From Chloranthus sessilifolius (lineage: Eukaryota > Streptophyta > Magnoliopsida > Chloranthales > Chloranthaceae), in assembly GCA_021018995.1 (NCBI GenBank), contig CM037587.1, positions 61,788,104-61,852,103 on the forward strand: a stretch of DNA of 64,000 bases. Reading direction: 5' to 3'. A program made the position numbers and the translations under genes. A model generated the notes under the pieces. The model saw nothing but the letters and a program-made list of their open reading frames with translations. It had not been told where the DNA came from and did not search any database. This document shows, in pieces, positions 1 to 12,479 of the stretch. Numbering within the stretch: the stretch's first letter is position 1; each line of letters opens with the position of its first letter.

Positions 1-334
1 TTGTTTTTTTTTTGTTTTCCATTTCCATTTTAAAGTTGTTGAATTTTTGCAGTATTTTCCCCTAACTTTGCGTTTGAAAATTTTGGAGTAGCTCTCAAGC
101 TATTACAAAGCACCTTTTTATAAACTTTCACTACAAATTTGGGTTTAGACTTGGTGCTGGCTCTCCCAGCAAGCTTTTATTTTGAAATTTAATCCTCACT
201 CTTTCATCTCTATATCAACATTTGCAACAATTGAAGAGGTTTAGCTTCCTTGGATGTTAGAATACTCATAGAGGGATGTAGATTGATAAGTATGCCTTGT
301 CCTTTTAACTGATTATTTATTTGTTTAAACTAGT
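1..334. other. Unassigned AT-rich sequence
   Basis: AT-rich non-coding sequence with homopolymer T runs. It precedes the point where copies A and B of the segmental duplication become alignable. I see no gene or transposon end in it. Confidence 0.5.
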
Positions 335-589
335 TGCAATTTTTTTTTGTGAATTGTTGAAAGAAAGCATAGAGATGAAGAAGAAAATTTTCTATTTATC
401 CTTTCGGGTGTTGAAAATGTGCTTTTTTTTTTTCTTTTTTCTATTGGGTTTTGGATTTGGGACATTTTCTTTTATGTCAATACACTATTTTTGCTTTATC
501 ATCTCTACCTCTAATAAAGATTGCAGACTTTTTACTTCCTATAAATAAGGCCATTTAAGCTTGCTTGATAATGCTTCTCAGATGATTTA

Positions 590-828
590 GGCCCTGTTTG
601 GCAAAGTTGCTTCCGAAGAGCACTTTTCAGTGTAAAATATTGGGTGAGAAGGACTTTCCTCCCAAAGAATTGGCCACCTCTACCTGAAAATGGAGAAACA
701 TCCTCAGGTTGCTTCTTGAAACACACCATTTTCAGCTATGTGGCCATATCCTTGGATGGAAAATGCTTCTCGTTCAATATTTTACCCTGAAAAGAATTTT
801 TTGGAAGAAACTTTGCAAAACAAGGCGG
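590..828. mobile_element. Foldback MITE (copy A; also at 6339-6577)
   Basis: The left arm starting ggccctgtttgg is the imperfect reverse complement of the right arm ending caaggcgg over roughly 80 bp, leaving a short loop. The GGCCCTGTTTGG end is typical of Tourist/hAT-like MITEs. No clean target duplication could be assigned. The same element lies at 6339-6577 in copy B, so it predates the duplication. Confidence 0.65.
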
Positions 829-1592
829 TAATTACTTAGGTTGGTTTTTTTTTTCCAATCTGGGTTTTCATTTATTTTTTGAGCTTCAATTTAACATGGT
901 TGTGTTGATATTGATGGACAAAACAGTTTTGAACAACAGGGTTTTGGGTCTCCTTTTTGACAACCCTATTTTACATTATTTGTTATTGTTGGGTTTTGTC
1001 GCATCAACCTGATGTTGTAAACTTGCTTTACAGACGCTTCTAAGTTTAGCTCTTAGCTCTTTACAACCAAAAATAGTCCCATACTAAAGTGCTCTGCGCT
1101 AGAGAAGAGAGCTGCTCTTTGCCTCCAAAGAGCAATCCCAACTACAACCTTAGAAACTACGTACTTGGTTTGGTTTGAGTTATGTGCAGTCAACTCAAAT
1201 GATTATTTTGTTTTGTCTAATCTTAGAGGAACAGGGCTCTATCCCTGTAGGTAGAGCCCTACTGCAAATGAATGGAACTATTGGATCACAATCCAATGGT
1301 GCAGTTTAGTTTCGGACACCCATCTTAGGGAAGAGGGAGACTCAAACCCGAAACCTGCCCATCTTTCAATTATTGACACTAATGCATATGAATTTTGATT
1401 GGTTCATTTGTATTTGTGGAAGATCGCGTGAGCATAATTGGAGCACATTTGACTGCAGTTGCCCAGGCCTCTGTCGATAGATACTTTTATTAATACTTTT
1501 ATAATATAAATTCTATACATATATATTAAAAAGAGGGTTGCCTTTTAAAGGCATAAAGTATATTGGGACTTGGTGTTTTCATTTCATTAATA

Positions 1593-1990
1593 GGTTTTGA
1601 AAACGGCATCAATTCGGTTAGATAGGGTTTGACTGGGTTTGGCCAGTCTGGTTTAAGAAGAGATTTATTAATACTTATTATGTAAGCTTTAAGCATGTAT
1701 ATTAAAAATAGTATTGTTTTAAAGAAATCAAGTATATTGAGACTTGTGGGTTAGGACTATGTTTTCATTTAATAAAAAGGTTTTGAGTTTAAATCCCCTC
1801 TCATAGTTTTGAAAAAATAAGAGGAAATGAAGCGAACTAGTTCATATTGAATCTGCGAGACTGCTAGTTTCATCGAAAACCGGGCTGGTCCACCAGTTCA
1901 ATAATAAAAAACCATATTTCTTGGTTTTAAGGCCAACTAGTTCAATAGACCTGCTGGTTCCGGTGGAACTAGCTGGTTCCGTTTTTAAAA
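1593..1990. mobile_element. Possible inverted-repeat element with ggttttgaaaacgg-type ends
   Basis: The start (ggttttgaaaacgg) is an imperfect inverted match to the end (ccgtttttaaaac), and the interior has runs of ctggtt/aactag repeats of the kind seen in non-autonomous plant DNA transposons. The element is shared with copy B. The boundaries are approximate and no target duplication was resolved. Confidence 0.35.
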
Positions 1991-2874
1991 CATTGATATG
2001 TATTGTTCCTTTCTATCTATATGAAATTTCCTTTCTATTTAGCACAAGAAGGGGCAACAAGAATTCTTGTTTATCTTATTAATATTTTTCCTAGCATGAG
2101 GTAAATATTTCAATTGGTATATTGGGTTGATGCTTTCCATTGTTTGTCACTTTGGAGATGTTGACATTTCCATATTTCAATCATAAGACAAACCACCCCT
2201 GATAGCGAGTAGGAAGAAATTCAGATCCCTGAGTCAAGTTAAGAGGGCAATCAAGATCCCATTTTATTTGCAAATATATTTAACAATGGTTTCCTCTTAT
2301 GTAAGAAATACAGTGGATCCATGTCAATTTTTTATTTGTTTTGTTTCTTGTTATCTAAATCAAGTGGATATATTGTTGAGCTGGAATGAGCATTTAAATT
2401 GGAGTATGATGTGAGTTCCGATTTCAGATATTTGGGATTTAGCCCCTCCCCTTCGCGCCCCGTGCATTTAAAATTTCAATCCTAACCTGCTATAGAAATT
2501 TTTAATACGAGTCATACTGAAACAACAAGCCTTGTGATAGTCTCTACAACAAAATGAAATAAGAGAAAGGCAATCCCATTATTTGAGACCCCTAGAAAAT
2601 CCTAAATTAACTAAGTTGCCCCCCATTTATAAGGACGAAAGGCCACTGTGAAGATGCACGACCATATTAGCTAACAATTCCTACGGTGAATCTTACGCAC
2701 ACCACCAACAAGGCTAATTGAGCAAACTTCTATGTTTCCAATATTTCTTATTTTATGCATTTGGTGATAAGGGAGGAATTGAAAGATTCATTGCTTTACA
2801 ATAGAAGAAAAATATCGCCATAAGCTTGATTAAATTCTCCTCAACATGGTCTTATAACTTTAGGAAGCTATAGG

Positions 2875-3026
2875 CACTACGTGAAAATGGCACATAAATC
2901 ACACCTGCAAATAGATAAAGAACCACTGCCCAAGCAGTAGTATAATAATCTATTGCCAAAATAGGTGGTTTATTATAATAAAACAGTGGTTTAATTCCTT
3001 AACCCTCATCACGTGCAACTCTAACC
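2875..3026 (+). mobile_element. CACTA transposon left-end remnant
   Basis: Starts with CACTACGTGAAAATGG and continues with accactgcccaagcag subterminal repeats, matching the left end of CACTA-1 at 12303 over about 150 bp. It is cut off by the copia LTR at 3027. It belongs to copy A of the duplication, so it is the paralogue of the CACTA-1 left end, with the remainder lost. Confidence 0.85.
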
Positions 3027-3468
3027 TGTTAGAAGTTTCTATTTTGGTGGCCATCACTATGGTCAACCCGTTGACCGGTGAATGGTATAAGATCAACCTT
3101 GAGATGTGTAGTTGTTATTTCGGTGAGTTTGAAGAGAATAGGCAACTAATTAGTGAGTCTTTTAGTTAAGGTATAATTGTGATTTCTAATCACAATATAA
3201 TTAGTATTTTCAGTCCTTAATGGGAAAGGACTCTATGGCTATAAATATAAGGGGTGTCTGGTCCCAACAATAGCTCGACACAATTCAATCCTCCCTATTG
3301 GCGAAAGGATCCCCATTGTAAAAAGAGATTTTGAAGGTGAGAAGATCATTGAAGATCGGCAACCGACCATTAATGGCTCACACTCAAGGTGCGCATATTT
3401 ATTTTATAGATTATAGGTTTATTGGTTTTGATTGATCATGTACCTATATCCGTATTTAGATTCCATCA
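3027..3468 (+). repeat. Ty1/copia 5' LTR
   Basis: A 442-bp LTR bounded by TG (tgttagaag) and CA (ttccatca). It contains a TATA-like ctataaatataag near 3239, consistent with a U3/R promoter, and is followed directly by the primer-binding site. No 3' LTR partner is present in the window. Confidence 0.75.
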
Positions 3469-3469
3469 T

Positions 3470-3484
3470 TCGGTATCAGAGCCA
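3470..3484 (+). promoter_or_regulatory. tRNA-iMet-type primer-binding site of the copia element
   Basis: tcggtatcagagcc matches the plant initiator-methionine primer site TGGTATCAGAGC with one substitution, two bases after the LTR end. Confidence 0.8.
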
Positions 3485-3894
3485 AATCGGTGCATGGTCG
3501 ATTGACCCATCGATGCATGAGTTTGATGTTTTTGGAATGCAAAAAAAAAAAAAGGCGCGAGGGGTATTCGACCACCGCACTGGCAAACGGCTGGGCCGAG
3601 GCCGGACCGACGGCGCTCGACGAGTGTGGTCACCGGTGAGGCGTGGGCGCGTGTGGCCGTATGGCGATTCTGCAAATTCAAAAAAAAAAAAAAAAAAAAC
3701 AAAAATTTGGTGGTTCTTTGGGCGTGTTAAAACCGAGGCCGATTGATCTGCCGGACCGTCATGCGCGGTCATCGGTGAAGTGCGGGTAAGCCCTATTGTT
3801 GTCTTGTGCATCTACAACTCCTTTTAAAAAAAAAAAAAGAAATTGAAGAAGATGAACAGTGAAAGAGGGGGAAGTTTAGGGATTTTCGGATCGG

Positions 3895-4270
3895 GTTCGC
3901 ACCCGACCCGCCTGGCCCTTTTGGCCCCTGGCCCGACCCATCACCCAGACCTGCCTGGCCTATTTGGCCCAACTGGCTCGCCTAAGCCTATTTAGCCCAC
4001 CTGACCCTCCTGGCCTATTTGGCACACCTGGCCCGCCTGGGCCTATTTGGCCCACCCGACCCACCTGGCCTATTTGGTCCACCTAGCCCGTCTGGCCTTT
4101 TGGACCATGGCCCGACCCGCTTGCCCAATTTTGGCCCCAGCCCGACCCGTTTGGCCCCTACCCCGGCCCACTGGCTGAGGCCCACTCAGCCCTTTGGCTC
4201 ATGGCCCTGACCCGCAGGGCCCATAGCCCACTCGACCACAAAGGCCCATGGCCCGGCCCGATACCCGGCC
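3895..4270 (+). repeat. GC-rich degenerate minisatellite in copia leader
   Basis: About 25 degenerate repeats built on the words ggcccgacccgcctggcc and ggcctatttggcccacc, markedly GC-rich against an AT-rich background. It lies between the primer site and gag. Open frames here give Pro/Gly/Leu-rich peptides but are a by-product of the repeat. Confidence 0.75.
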
Positions 4271-5198
4271 CAATTATTCCGACACTATTTCTTATTCTTT
4301 TCAGGCCATTTCTGGGCTATTTACAGGTCCAATTTTCAGACATTATATATGAATTTTGACTTTCTCGGACATTCTGGATCCGTTTTTGAGGTCTATTTTC
4401 GACAATGCGCTCTCTGTTGTGAACTATTCATGACCTGATATTATTTTTTCAATTTTTTATTTGCTAATCAATTTTTTTTTTGGTACCATTAATTAGTGTT
4501 TGGTAGTGGAGGTTGTGCTCCACCACCATGGCTGATACTTACACATTATAATATTCGATTATTATAAATTTTGACACTTACTCATAACACAAGTTAGACT
4601 TGGCTTAATTTAAAATTTTTAATATCACTTTTGTGATCATCTAAAATATTATCAAACCTAATTAGAAAGCATGACTTAAAAAGATTCTTCTGCCCAACGG
4701 TAATGATCATTCCTAGTGTCCTGGTTTTCATCATGAGGTTTAATTTTGTCCAAGACCGTGTTACAAACTCAGTGAAAGTGTGTAGTGAACGTTGATGTCA
4801 CAACAGAAGCGATTCTTCTGCCCAACGGTGATGAATCACTTAATGTTGTATGATGGTTGTATTTCACTATTCATTAATTTTGTGTGTGGGTACTGCTAGC
4901 GTGTTGTGACTCGACCCAATGGAGCGTCATAACGATGCATTTAGTACCACAATCATTAATAGAGATTGAGGAAGCGGCTGGTGTGTTATGACTCGACCCA
5001 ACGGAGGGTTATAATGACAAAAATTATTTCTCAATAAAACCACATTGGTTTTAATATTTATATTCCTTGACATATTTTAACTCTTGCGTCACACATTATA
5101 ATTATAACCTTGTAGAATTGATAGCTACTTCAATTGTATGTAGACATAATAAACCCCTTAATTATTGTGCAACATTGAACCCGTCTTCTATAACTAAT

Positions 5199-6083
5199 AT
5201 GATTGGTGGAATTAAACTTCTGAGTGGCTCAAATTATGGCAAATGGAAGGAACAAGTTGCTATTGTTCTAGGCTGTATGGATCTTGACTATGCTATACGA
5301 TCTGATAAACCCAAAATGCTCACTGTCGATGCCTCAGCTGAGGATCTGGTAGTGAACAATACGGATTTGAAATGATGAGATAGATCAAATCGTATGAGCC
5401 TCATGATTATAAAGGGTTTCATTACTAATGCGATTCGGGGAGGTATTCCTGACTCGTACAATGCCAAGGAATACATGCAAGCCATTAAGGAACAATTTCA
5501 AGAGACTTCTAAAGCACTTGCGAGTAGTCTAATTGTTAAAATGGGAACTATGAAATATGATAATCATAGTGGCGTACGGGAGCACATTATGAAAATGAGT
5601 GGCATGGCAACTCAATTAAAAGAACTGGACATGAGTTTTTTTTAGGGTTATCTTGTTCACTTCATTATGACTTCTCTTCCTGTACAATTTGGCCCGTTCA
5701 AGATCAATTATAATACGCAGAAAGAGAAATGGAAGATGAACGAGCTAATCGCTCACTGTGTCCAAAAGAAGAAAGACTTCGGGCTGAAAAACCTGAAAGT
5801 GTCCATTACGCCGCTCTTGGACCATCGAAAGGAAATTTCAAGCGAAAACAGGGACAATATAAAGGAAAGAACGTGAAAGCTCCTCCACCGAAAACCAAAC
5901 AATGAGAAGCTAGCAGATCTACTTCTGACATCAAGTGTCACTTCTGTAAAAGAAGGGACACATTAAGTAGAATTATCAGAAATACAGAGATTGGCTAGTT
6001 AAGAAAGGTAAAGACCTAGCCTTTGTGTGTTTTGAATCACTTTATGTTGATGCCCCACGCAATACTTGGTGGATAGATTCTGG
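5199..6083 (+). pseudogene. Copia gag and start of protease (degenerate)
   Basis: The ATG at 5199 opens a frame typical of plant copia gag (UBN2/DUF4219 type), with the motif SNYGKWKEQV and a later block GGIPDSYNAKEY plus VREHIMKMSGMATQLKEL. The same frame continues through nonsense codons at about 5373 and 5643 to about 5876, then shifts. A half zinc knuckle (CHFC) follows near 5938. The protease entry motif TWWIDSGA, the aspartic-protease D-S-G triad, is at 6061-6087. The product would be the capsid and protease part of a Gag-Pol polyprotein. With the stops and the missing pol it cannot function. Confidence 0.8.
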
Positions 6084-8313
6084 TGCAATTTTTTTTTGTG
6101 AATTGTTGAAAGAAAGCATAGAGATGAAGATGAAAATTTTCTATTTATCGTTTCGGGTGTTGAAAATGTGCTCTTTTTTTTTCTTTTTTCTATTGGATTT
6201 TGGATTTGGGACATTTTCTTTTATGTCAATACACTATTTTGGCTTTATCATCTCTACCTCTAATAAAGATTGCAGAATTTTTACCTCCTATAAATAAGGT
6301 CATTTAGGCTTGCTTGATAATGCTTCTCAGATGATTTAGGCCCTGTTTGGCAAAGTTGCTTCCGAAGAGCACTTTTCAGTGTAAAATTTTGGGTGAGAAG
6401 CACTTTCCTCCCAAAGAATTGGCCACCTCTAGCTGAAAATGGAGAAACATCCTTAGGGTGCTTCTTGAAACACACCATTTTCAGCTATGTGGCCATATCC
6501 TTAGATGGAAAATGCTTCTCGTTCAATATTTTACCCTGAAAAGAATTTTTTAGAAGAAACTTTGCAAAACAAGGCGGTAATTACTTAGGTTGGTTTTTTT
6601 TTTTCCAGTCTGGGTTTTCATTTATTTTTTGAGCTTCAATTTAACATGGTTGTGTTGATATTGATGGACAAAACAGTTTTGAACAACAGGGTTTTGGGTC
6701 TCCTTTTTGACAACCCTATTTTACATTATTTGTTATTGTTGGGTTTTGTCGCATCAACCTGATGTTGTAAACTTGCTTTACAGACGCTTCTAAGTTTAGC
6801 TCTTAGCTCTTTACAACCAAAAATAGTCCCATACTAAAGTGCTCTGCGCTAGAGAAGAGAGCTGCTCTTTGCCTCCAAAGAGCAATCCCAACTACAACCT
6901 TAGAAACTACGTACTTGGTTTGGTTTGAGTTATGTGCAGTCAACTCAAATGATTATTTTGTTTCGTCTAATCTTAGAGGAACAGGGCTCTATCCCTGTAG
7001 GTAGAGCCCTACTGCAAATGAATGGAACTATTGGATCACAATCCAACGGTGCAGTTTAGTTTCGGACACCCATCTTAGGGAAGAGGGAGACTCAAACCTG
7101 AAACCTGCCCATCTTTCAATTACTGACACTAATGCATATGAATTTTGATTGGTTCATTTGTATTTGTGGAAGATCGCGTGAGCATAATTGGAGCACATTT
7201 GACTGCAGTTGCCCAGGCCTCGGTCGATAAATACTTTTATTAATACTTTTATAATATAAATTCTATACATATATATTAAAAAGAGGGTTGCCTTTTAAAG
7301 GCATAAAGTATTTTGGGACTTGGTGTCTTCATTTCATTAATAGGTTTTGGAAACGTCATCAATTCGGTTAGATAGGGTCTGACTGGGTTTGGCCAGTCTG
7401 GGTTAAGAAGAGATTTATTAATACTTACTATGTAAGCTTTAAGCATTTATATTAAAAATAGTATTGTTTTAAAGAAATCAAGTATATTGAGACTTGTTGG
7501 TTTGGACTGTGTTTTCATTTAATAAAAAGGTTTTGAGTTTAAATCCCCTCTCATATTTTTGAAAAAATAAGAGGAAATGAAGCGGACTGGTTCATATTGA
7601 ATCTGCGAGACTGCTAGTTTAATCGAAAACCGGGCTGGTCCACCAGTTCAATAATAAAAAACCATATTTCTTGGTTTTAAGGCCAACTAGTTCAGTAGAC
7701 CTGCTGGTTCCGGTTGAACTGGCTGGTCCCGTTTTTAAAACATTGATATGTATTGTTCCTTTCTATGTATTGTTCCTTTCTATCTGTATGAAATTTCCTT
7801 TCTATTTAGCACAAGAAGGGGCGACAAGAATTCCTGTTTATCTTATTAATATTTTTTCTAGCATGAGGTAAATATTTCAATTGGTATATTGGGTTGATGA
7901 TTTCCATTGTCAGTTACTTTGAAGATGTTGACATTTCAATATTTTAGTCATAAGGCAAACCACCCCTGATAGAGACAATAGGAAGAAATTCAGTTCCCTG
8001 AGTCAAGTTAAGAGGGCAATCTAGATCCCATTTTATTTGCAAATATATTGAACAATGGTTTCCTCTTATGTTAGAAATATAGTGGATCCATGTCAATTTT
8101 TTTATTTGTTTTGTTTCTTGTTATCTAAATCAAGTGGGTATATTGTTGAGCTGGAATGAGCATTTAAATTAGAGTATGATGTGAGCTGAACTTCAGATAT
8201 TCGGGATTTAAAATTTCAATCCAAACCTGCTATAGAAATTTTTAATACGAGTCATACTGAAACCACAAGCCTTGTGATAGTCTCTACAACAAAATGAAAT
8301 AAGAGAAAGGCAA
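6084..8313 (+). repeat. Segmental duplication, copy B (first part)
   Basis: Direct repeat of 335-2580. It starts where the truncated copia element ends and is interrupted at 8313 by the solo-LTR insertion. Changes relative to copy A are mostly substitutions plus a few small indels, including a tandem duplication of tgtattgttcctttctat near 7750. Confidence 0.9.
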
Positions 8314-9015
8314 TGTTATGACCCGGTTATCTGTGGCTCAAATGAATGGCGATAGATTTAGGATGCACTAAGAGGGGGTACGTGTACGCACACTCTATCC
8401 TGACCCACACAAATGCTAATTTTAGGAATTTCTATTTTATTACGTTTACACTATATAGGGCAACTAAATTATTTTGTTTACCAAATAAGAAGAGTCCCAA
8501 AAAGGACTCCTACTCTCTTGGAACTCTTGCCCCTTTTAGGTTTGGGAACTTACCCATTTAGGTCACCCACGTCCGTCTCTTCCTCTCTCTATAAATAAGA
8601 GCCACCAAACGCTTTTAACCTAAAACCTTACCCTCCCTCTCTATATATAGATAGACTTGTTTATAAATATACATATATCTTAACCCACTAAACCAAACAG
8701 CCATCTTCCTCTGCCTCCCTCTCTCACTTTTGAACCAAACCCAATACCACGCTCCTTCCAAAACGCCTAGAGGCCCTCTTCCGATCGTCTACATGGCGCA
8801 CAAATACCACACCCGAGCCAAAGTGTTGCCTTGAATCTGATTTGCATAAGTGTGAAACCGTCGATCCACTGCCGAAAGCACATCGCCGAATCGACGCGTA
8901 GGAGTCGCATCGCCGATCTAGCGCTTGAAATCAACTCCTACGTGCACGCTCCAACAGGTGGGTGCCCCTCGATCGATCTTAAAATATTCAATTTTTTTTA
9001 TTTTAATAATAATAA

Positions 9016-9057
<42 letters not shown>

Positions 9058-11789
9058 TGAATATCTATTTATCTTATTTAGGTATTCAAAAGTTATATAT
9101 ATACATGTATTTCGGTGTGTATAATAACATAAATCCTATACATGGACATATAATAGTTGCCCTTGATATATATAGATATAAAATGAATATATATAGTGTT
9201 TTGTATTGCTTATATAGGTGTTTACAGTGGAGAGAGAGAGAGAGAGAGAGAGAGAGCTCTTCTTCTCCACAATTTCGTCAGTGAAGATAAGATATATTTG
9301 AGGATCTAACTAAACGCCGACAACAATGCGGTGATAACTTGTGCCAACTATGGTAGTTGGGCACTTTGAAGAATTTTACCTGATATAAATACTTTGGTGC
9401 AACCATCCTTTTAGAACCATTGATTTCAAATAAAATTGATTTAAGGTTGGACCTGGTGGGCCCAACCCAAGAAATAGAACAGAGATGGATCATCTCCACA
9501 AATTGAAATCCTCGTGACATCTAATGGTCCAGAACTCGAGAATTTGGCCCACAAATCTAGAAAATTAAAAGGCTATTTAGATATCAGTGAACATGAAGGA
9601 TTTGACCCTTAGATTTGAGACCTTAGAGGTCAAAATAAATTGGGCCCAACGACCTAATACCTTAGAATCATTTTTCTTAAATATCTGATGGTTCAGATCT
9701 GTTCAATCTGATCGCCACATGGTAGGTACACTAAGTGTACTTGATCGCTAGATCTTGTAAAGCGTTGATGGAAGATCTAGTGTGCTAGAGATCGAATCGA
9801 TCGGGACAAAAGAATCAACCTTAGGTAAAATTTTATTGTCTAACCATCCAATGGTTCAGATTAGAGGATAAATGACTCAAAGTTCGTGCCTTCTTATTTT
9901 AGCCTTAGGTACCACATGGAATAATACATGGTTACCTTTGACCCTTAATTTTTGAGAATTACAAGTGGCCCATAGGACCAACTTCAAAACGATCTCAATA
10001 GTAACTCAATGTAATCTAATGGATCGAAAGTCACTATTTTGAGGCTCACAAATTGGAAAAAAATTTAGTGAGGGATATCAACCCTTGTATAATTAGGCTA
10101 AGTGGATCATTTGATCGCCACATTGACCCACTCTTAGGTCAAATTAGTAAAAGGTGTCGATACTAAGACGCACAAATATTATGAAAAAAAATAAAGGATC
10201 AAGAATCGACTACCATGAAAGGTTTCTCTAAAATTTTTTGTATGAAATATCTGGTTCAAATATTAATTATTATTTTATATTCACAAGTATGTAAGGTGTA
10301 TGAAATAGTTTCTTTAGGCCAAGTTAGTCCTTTCATCATATAGCATGCACCATAGAAAAATCACGATAGGGCATAATGACAAATTAAAAAGAAATAAGCT
10401 ATGTCACACGACTTTTAAGCCTTCGTCATGGTGGGGTTCCCGTCCACGTAGAACTTGGAATGTAGGCATCCATATGCGGATGCAACACCTCTATGGGAGT
10501 ATGGGTCACATGTCTGAAGTACATCCAGTTACTACGAACCCGTCCTTGAAAGCGTGATTTTGTGAATCTTATTCACTGGCTCACTTCAAATTAAGTTTTC
10601 AAGCAAGAAGAAATGATGTGTAAGATAAGGTAAGCTACGAATAATGAATAACTAAGTTACGTTGTGAAGGCCAAAATACAAATTAAGTTTCTATCATTGC
10701 CATGTCTTGCGTGCCACCGCAAGATCTAACGTCTGCAGCCAAGACGGGTCTTAAGGACTTTATGATACGACAGTGTCCCGAATGTAAGGGGACACTGATT
10801 TAAATGCATGCAATCACATCGCGCTGGATGGTGGTATACGATATGATATGGTGGTTTGGTGGTTATCTTCACGTGGACCTCGCGTGATCGGCTCGGCATC
10901 CGCATGCAGTCGATATCACGAAAATTAGGTAGGATGTGAAGTACGTTGTGTAGGCGTATGGAGCAATATTAAGTCTTAAGATATGCCACATAGGAAAAGT
11001 CGACAAAGCAGACACAAAAGGAGATCAGAACTTGATGCATCATATTTATTTCATGTTATGTCAGGTCTTTTCATTTTATGTTACTTCTTTTTCTTTTATA
11101 CTATATTTTTCAGCTTTTGTTATGATAGATATGAGATCTTAGATGTTTTTGTAATCATTTATAGCTGTTTGATTTATTTCAAAATGTATCACAACTCAAG
11201 CGATTGCACACACGATCACCTGAGTATTTTATGGTGGATCGATTGTGCAACCTGCTGAGTTTACGTGACTGAGTAAACTCACCCCCTCCCCAAAACTAAC
11301 AGTTGCAGGTGAGAACTCCGATTTTTCCATCACTGAGGATGGGGATGTCATTCTCGATGCGGCTCAAGAGCGTGAAGACGTCGGCTACCATTTGGACGAG
11401 GGAATAGATCCGGCGGATTACTTTGAGCATTGAGAGATTCTTAGTCATAGTTTTATTATTTTTCAGGGGAGATTTGTTATTAGATACTTTTATTTTTCAG
11501 CACCAATCTTGGGTTTGCGTTGGGACTGTTTTATTCTACGTAAAACCTCTGCTTGCTTTCGATTATAGATGCATGGTTAGGATTTATCACTTAATTAACG
11601 TCATCTACGTTTTCCGCTGTTGTTTTCTTGAATAATTTATTTTTAAATGATGCTATTAAATGCCTTGATCCATATGCTAAATCGGTATAAGAATTATGTG
11701 TATGTCCGCTTATCGCCTTAACAAGCGTGCGGTGTCATAACACGGAATTCTAGGCCCTTGAGGTCGGGTAAGGATTCTGGGTCGTGACA
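8314..11789 (+). mobile_element. Solo-LTR-like Ty3/gypsy insertion
   Basis: The insertion is bounded by TGTTATGACCC and GGGTCGTGACA, inverted-type LTR ends, and flanked by the 5-bp duplication ggcaa (8309-8313 and 11790-11794); removing it restores copy B to match copy A. At 3476 bp and with no gag or pol motif it is best read as a solo LTR. A TATA-like ctataaataag lies near 8590. A block at 10430-10555 (gcatccatatgcggatgcaa ... ccagttactacg ... ccttgaaagcgtg) resembles the pol-to-LTR spacer of the gypsy elements further right (61570-61665), suggesting a related family. Alternative: a deleted full element with one unrecognised LTR. Confidence 0.7.
9018..9052. repeat. (TA)n microsatellite
   Basis: About 17 uninterrupted TA units inside the solo LTR; a (GA)n tract of about 12 units follows at 9231-9256. 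Confidence 0.9.
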
Positions 11790-12452
11790 GGCAATCCCCC
11801 TATTTGAGACCCCTACAAAATCCTAAATTAACTAAGTTGCCCCCCATTTATAAGGACCAAAGTCCACTGTGAAGATGCACGACCATATCTAGTTATGCCA
11901 CTTAAAATGAAAATTCATTTTTCTAGGACCCAATGAGAAGGGGCATTCCAATTTTATCATATGTTTTAGCAATGGTCTAGCTTCAACAAAAAATCATTCT
12001 ATTCTTTATTCACCTCTTGTCAAGTCTATTTTGTTTCCTCTTTCCAAAAAGGCCCACCTTTATTCAGTTGAAACTAATTATTTCACAAGCACTTTTAGCT
12101 AACAAGTCCTACGGTGAATCTTATATACACCACCAACAAGGCTAATTGAGCAAACTTCTATGTTTCCAATATTTCTGATTTTATGCATTTGGTGATAAGG
12201 GAGGAATTGAAAGATTCAATGCTTTACAATAGAAGAAAAATATCGCCATAAGCTTGATTAAATTCTCCTCAACAAGGTCCTATAACTTTAGAAAGCCATA
12301 GACACTACGTGAAAATGGCACATAAACCACACCTGCAAATAGATAAAGAACCACTGCCCAAGCAGTAGTATAATAATCCCTTGCCAAAATAGGTGGTTTA
12401 TTATAGTAAAATAGTGGTTAATTCCTTAACCCTCATCACGTGAGACTCTAAC
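11790..12452 (+). repeat. Segmental duplication, copy B (second part)
   Basis: Resumes the match to copy A (2573-3025) after the solo LTR. About 210 bp at 11887-12097 are absent from copy A. The CACTA-1 left terminus begins inside this segment at 12303. Confidence 0.85.
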
Positions 12453-12479
12453 TCTCCTCACATGCCAAAATTATCGAGA

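Larger units (their letters stand above)
335..3025 (+). repeat. Segmental duplication, copy A
   Basis: This stretch reappears almost base for base as copy B (6084-8313, continued at 11790-12452), in the same orientation. Both copies begin at a shared tgcaat followed by a T run and end at a shared ctctaac. Copy B lacks a short piece near 2415-2465 and has about 210 bp (about 11887-12097) that copy A lacks. The segment is non-coding and includes a foldback MITE, a second inverted-repeat region and the left terminus of a CACTA element. The copies look a few percent diverged by eye. Since both include the CACTA terminus, the CACTA insertion is older than the duplication. Confidence 0.9.
3027..6083 (+). 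mobile_element. Truncated Ty1/copia retrotransposon (5' LTR, leader, gag, start of protease)
   Basis: The order 5' LTR, iMet-type primer site, long GC-rich leader, gag, degraded zinc knuckle and the first residues of the protease identifies a Ty1/copia element. It stops in mid-protease at 6083, where the sequence passes directly into copy B at a shared tgcaat plus T run. Integrase, reverse transcriptase and the 3' LTR are missing. Nonsense codons in gag show it is long dead. It inserted into the CACTA remnant of copy A; the target duplication cannot be tested because the 3' end is gone. Confidence 0.85.

Noticed and set aside
3432..3811. Three overlapping frames of 78-111 codons on both strands in the copia leader
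   Set aside because: They run through long A/T homopolymers and coincide with the primer site and leader; no domain. Shadows of low-complexity sequence.
4019..4210. Proline/leucine-rich 63-codon frame
   Set aside because: A by-product of the GC-rich tandem words; no start context or homology.
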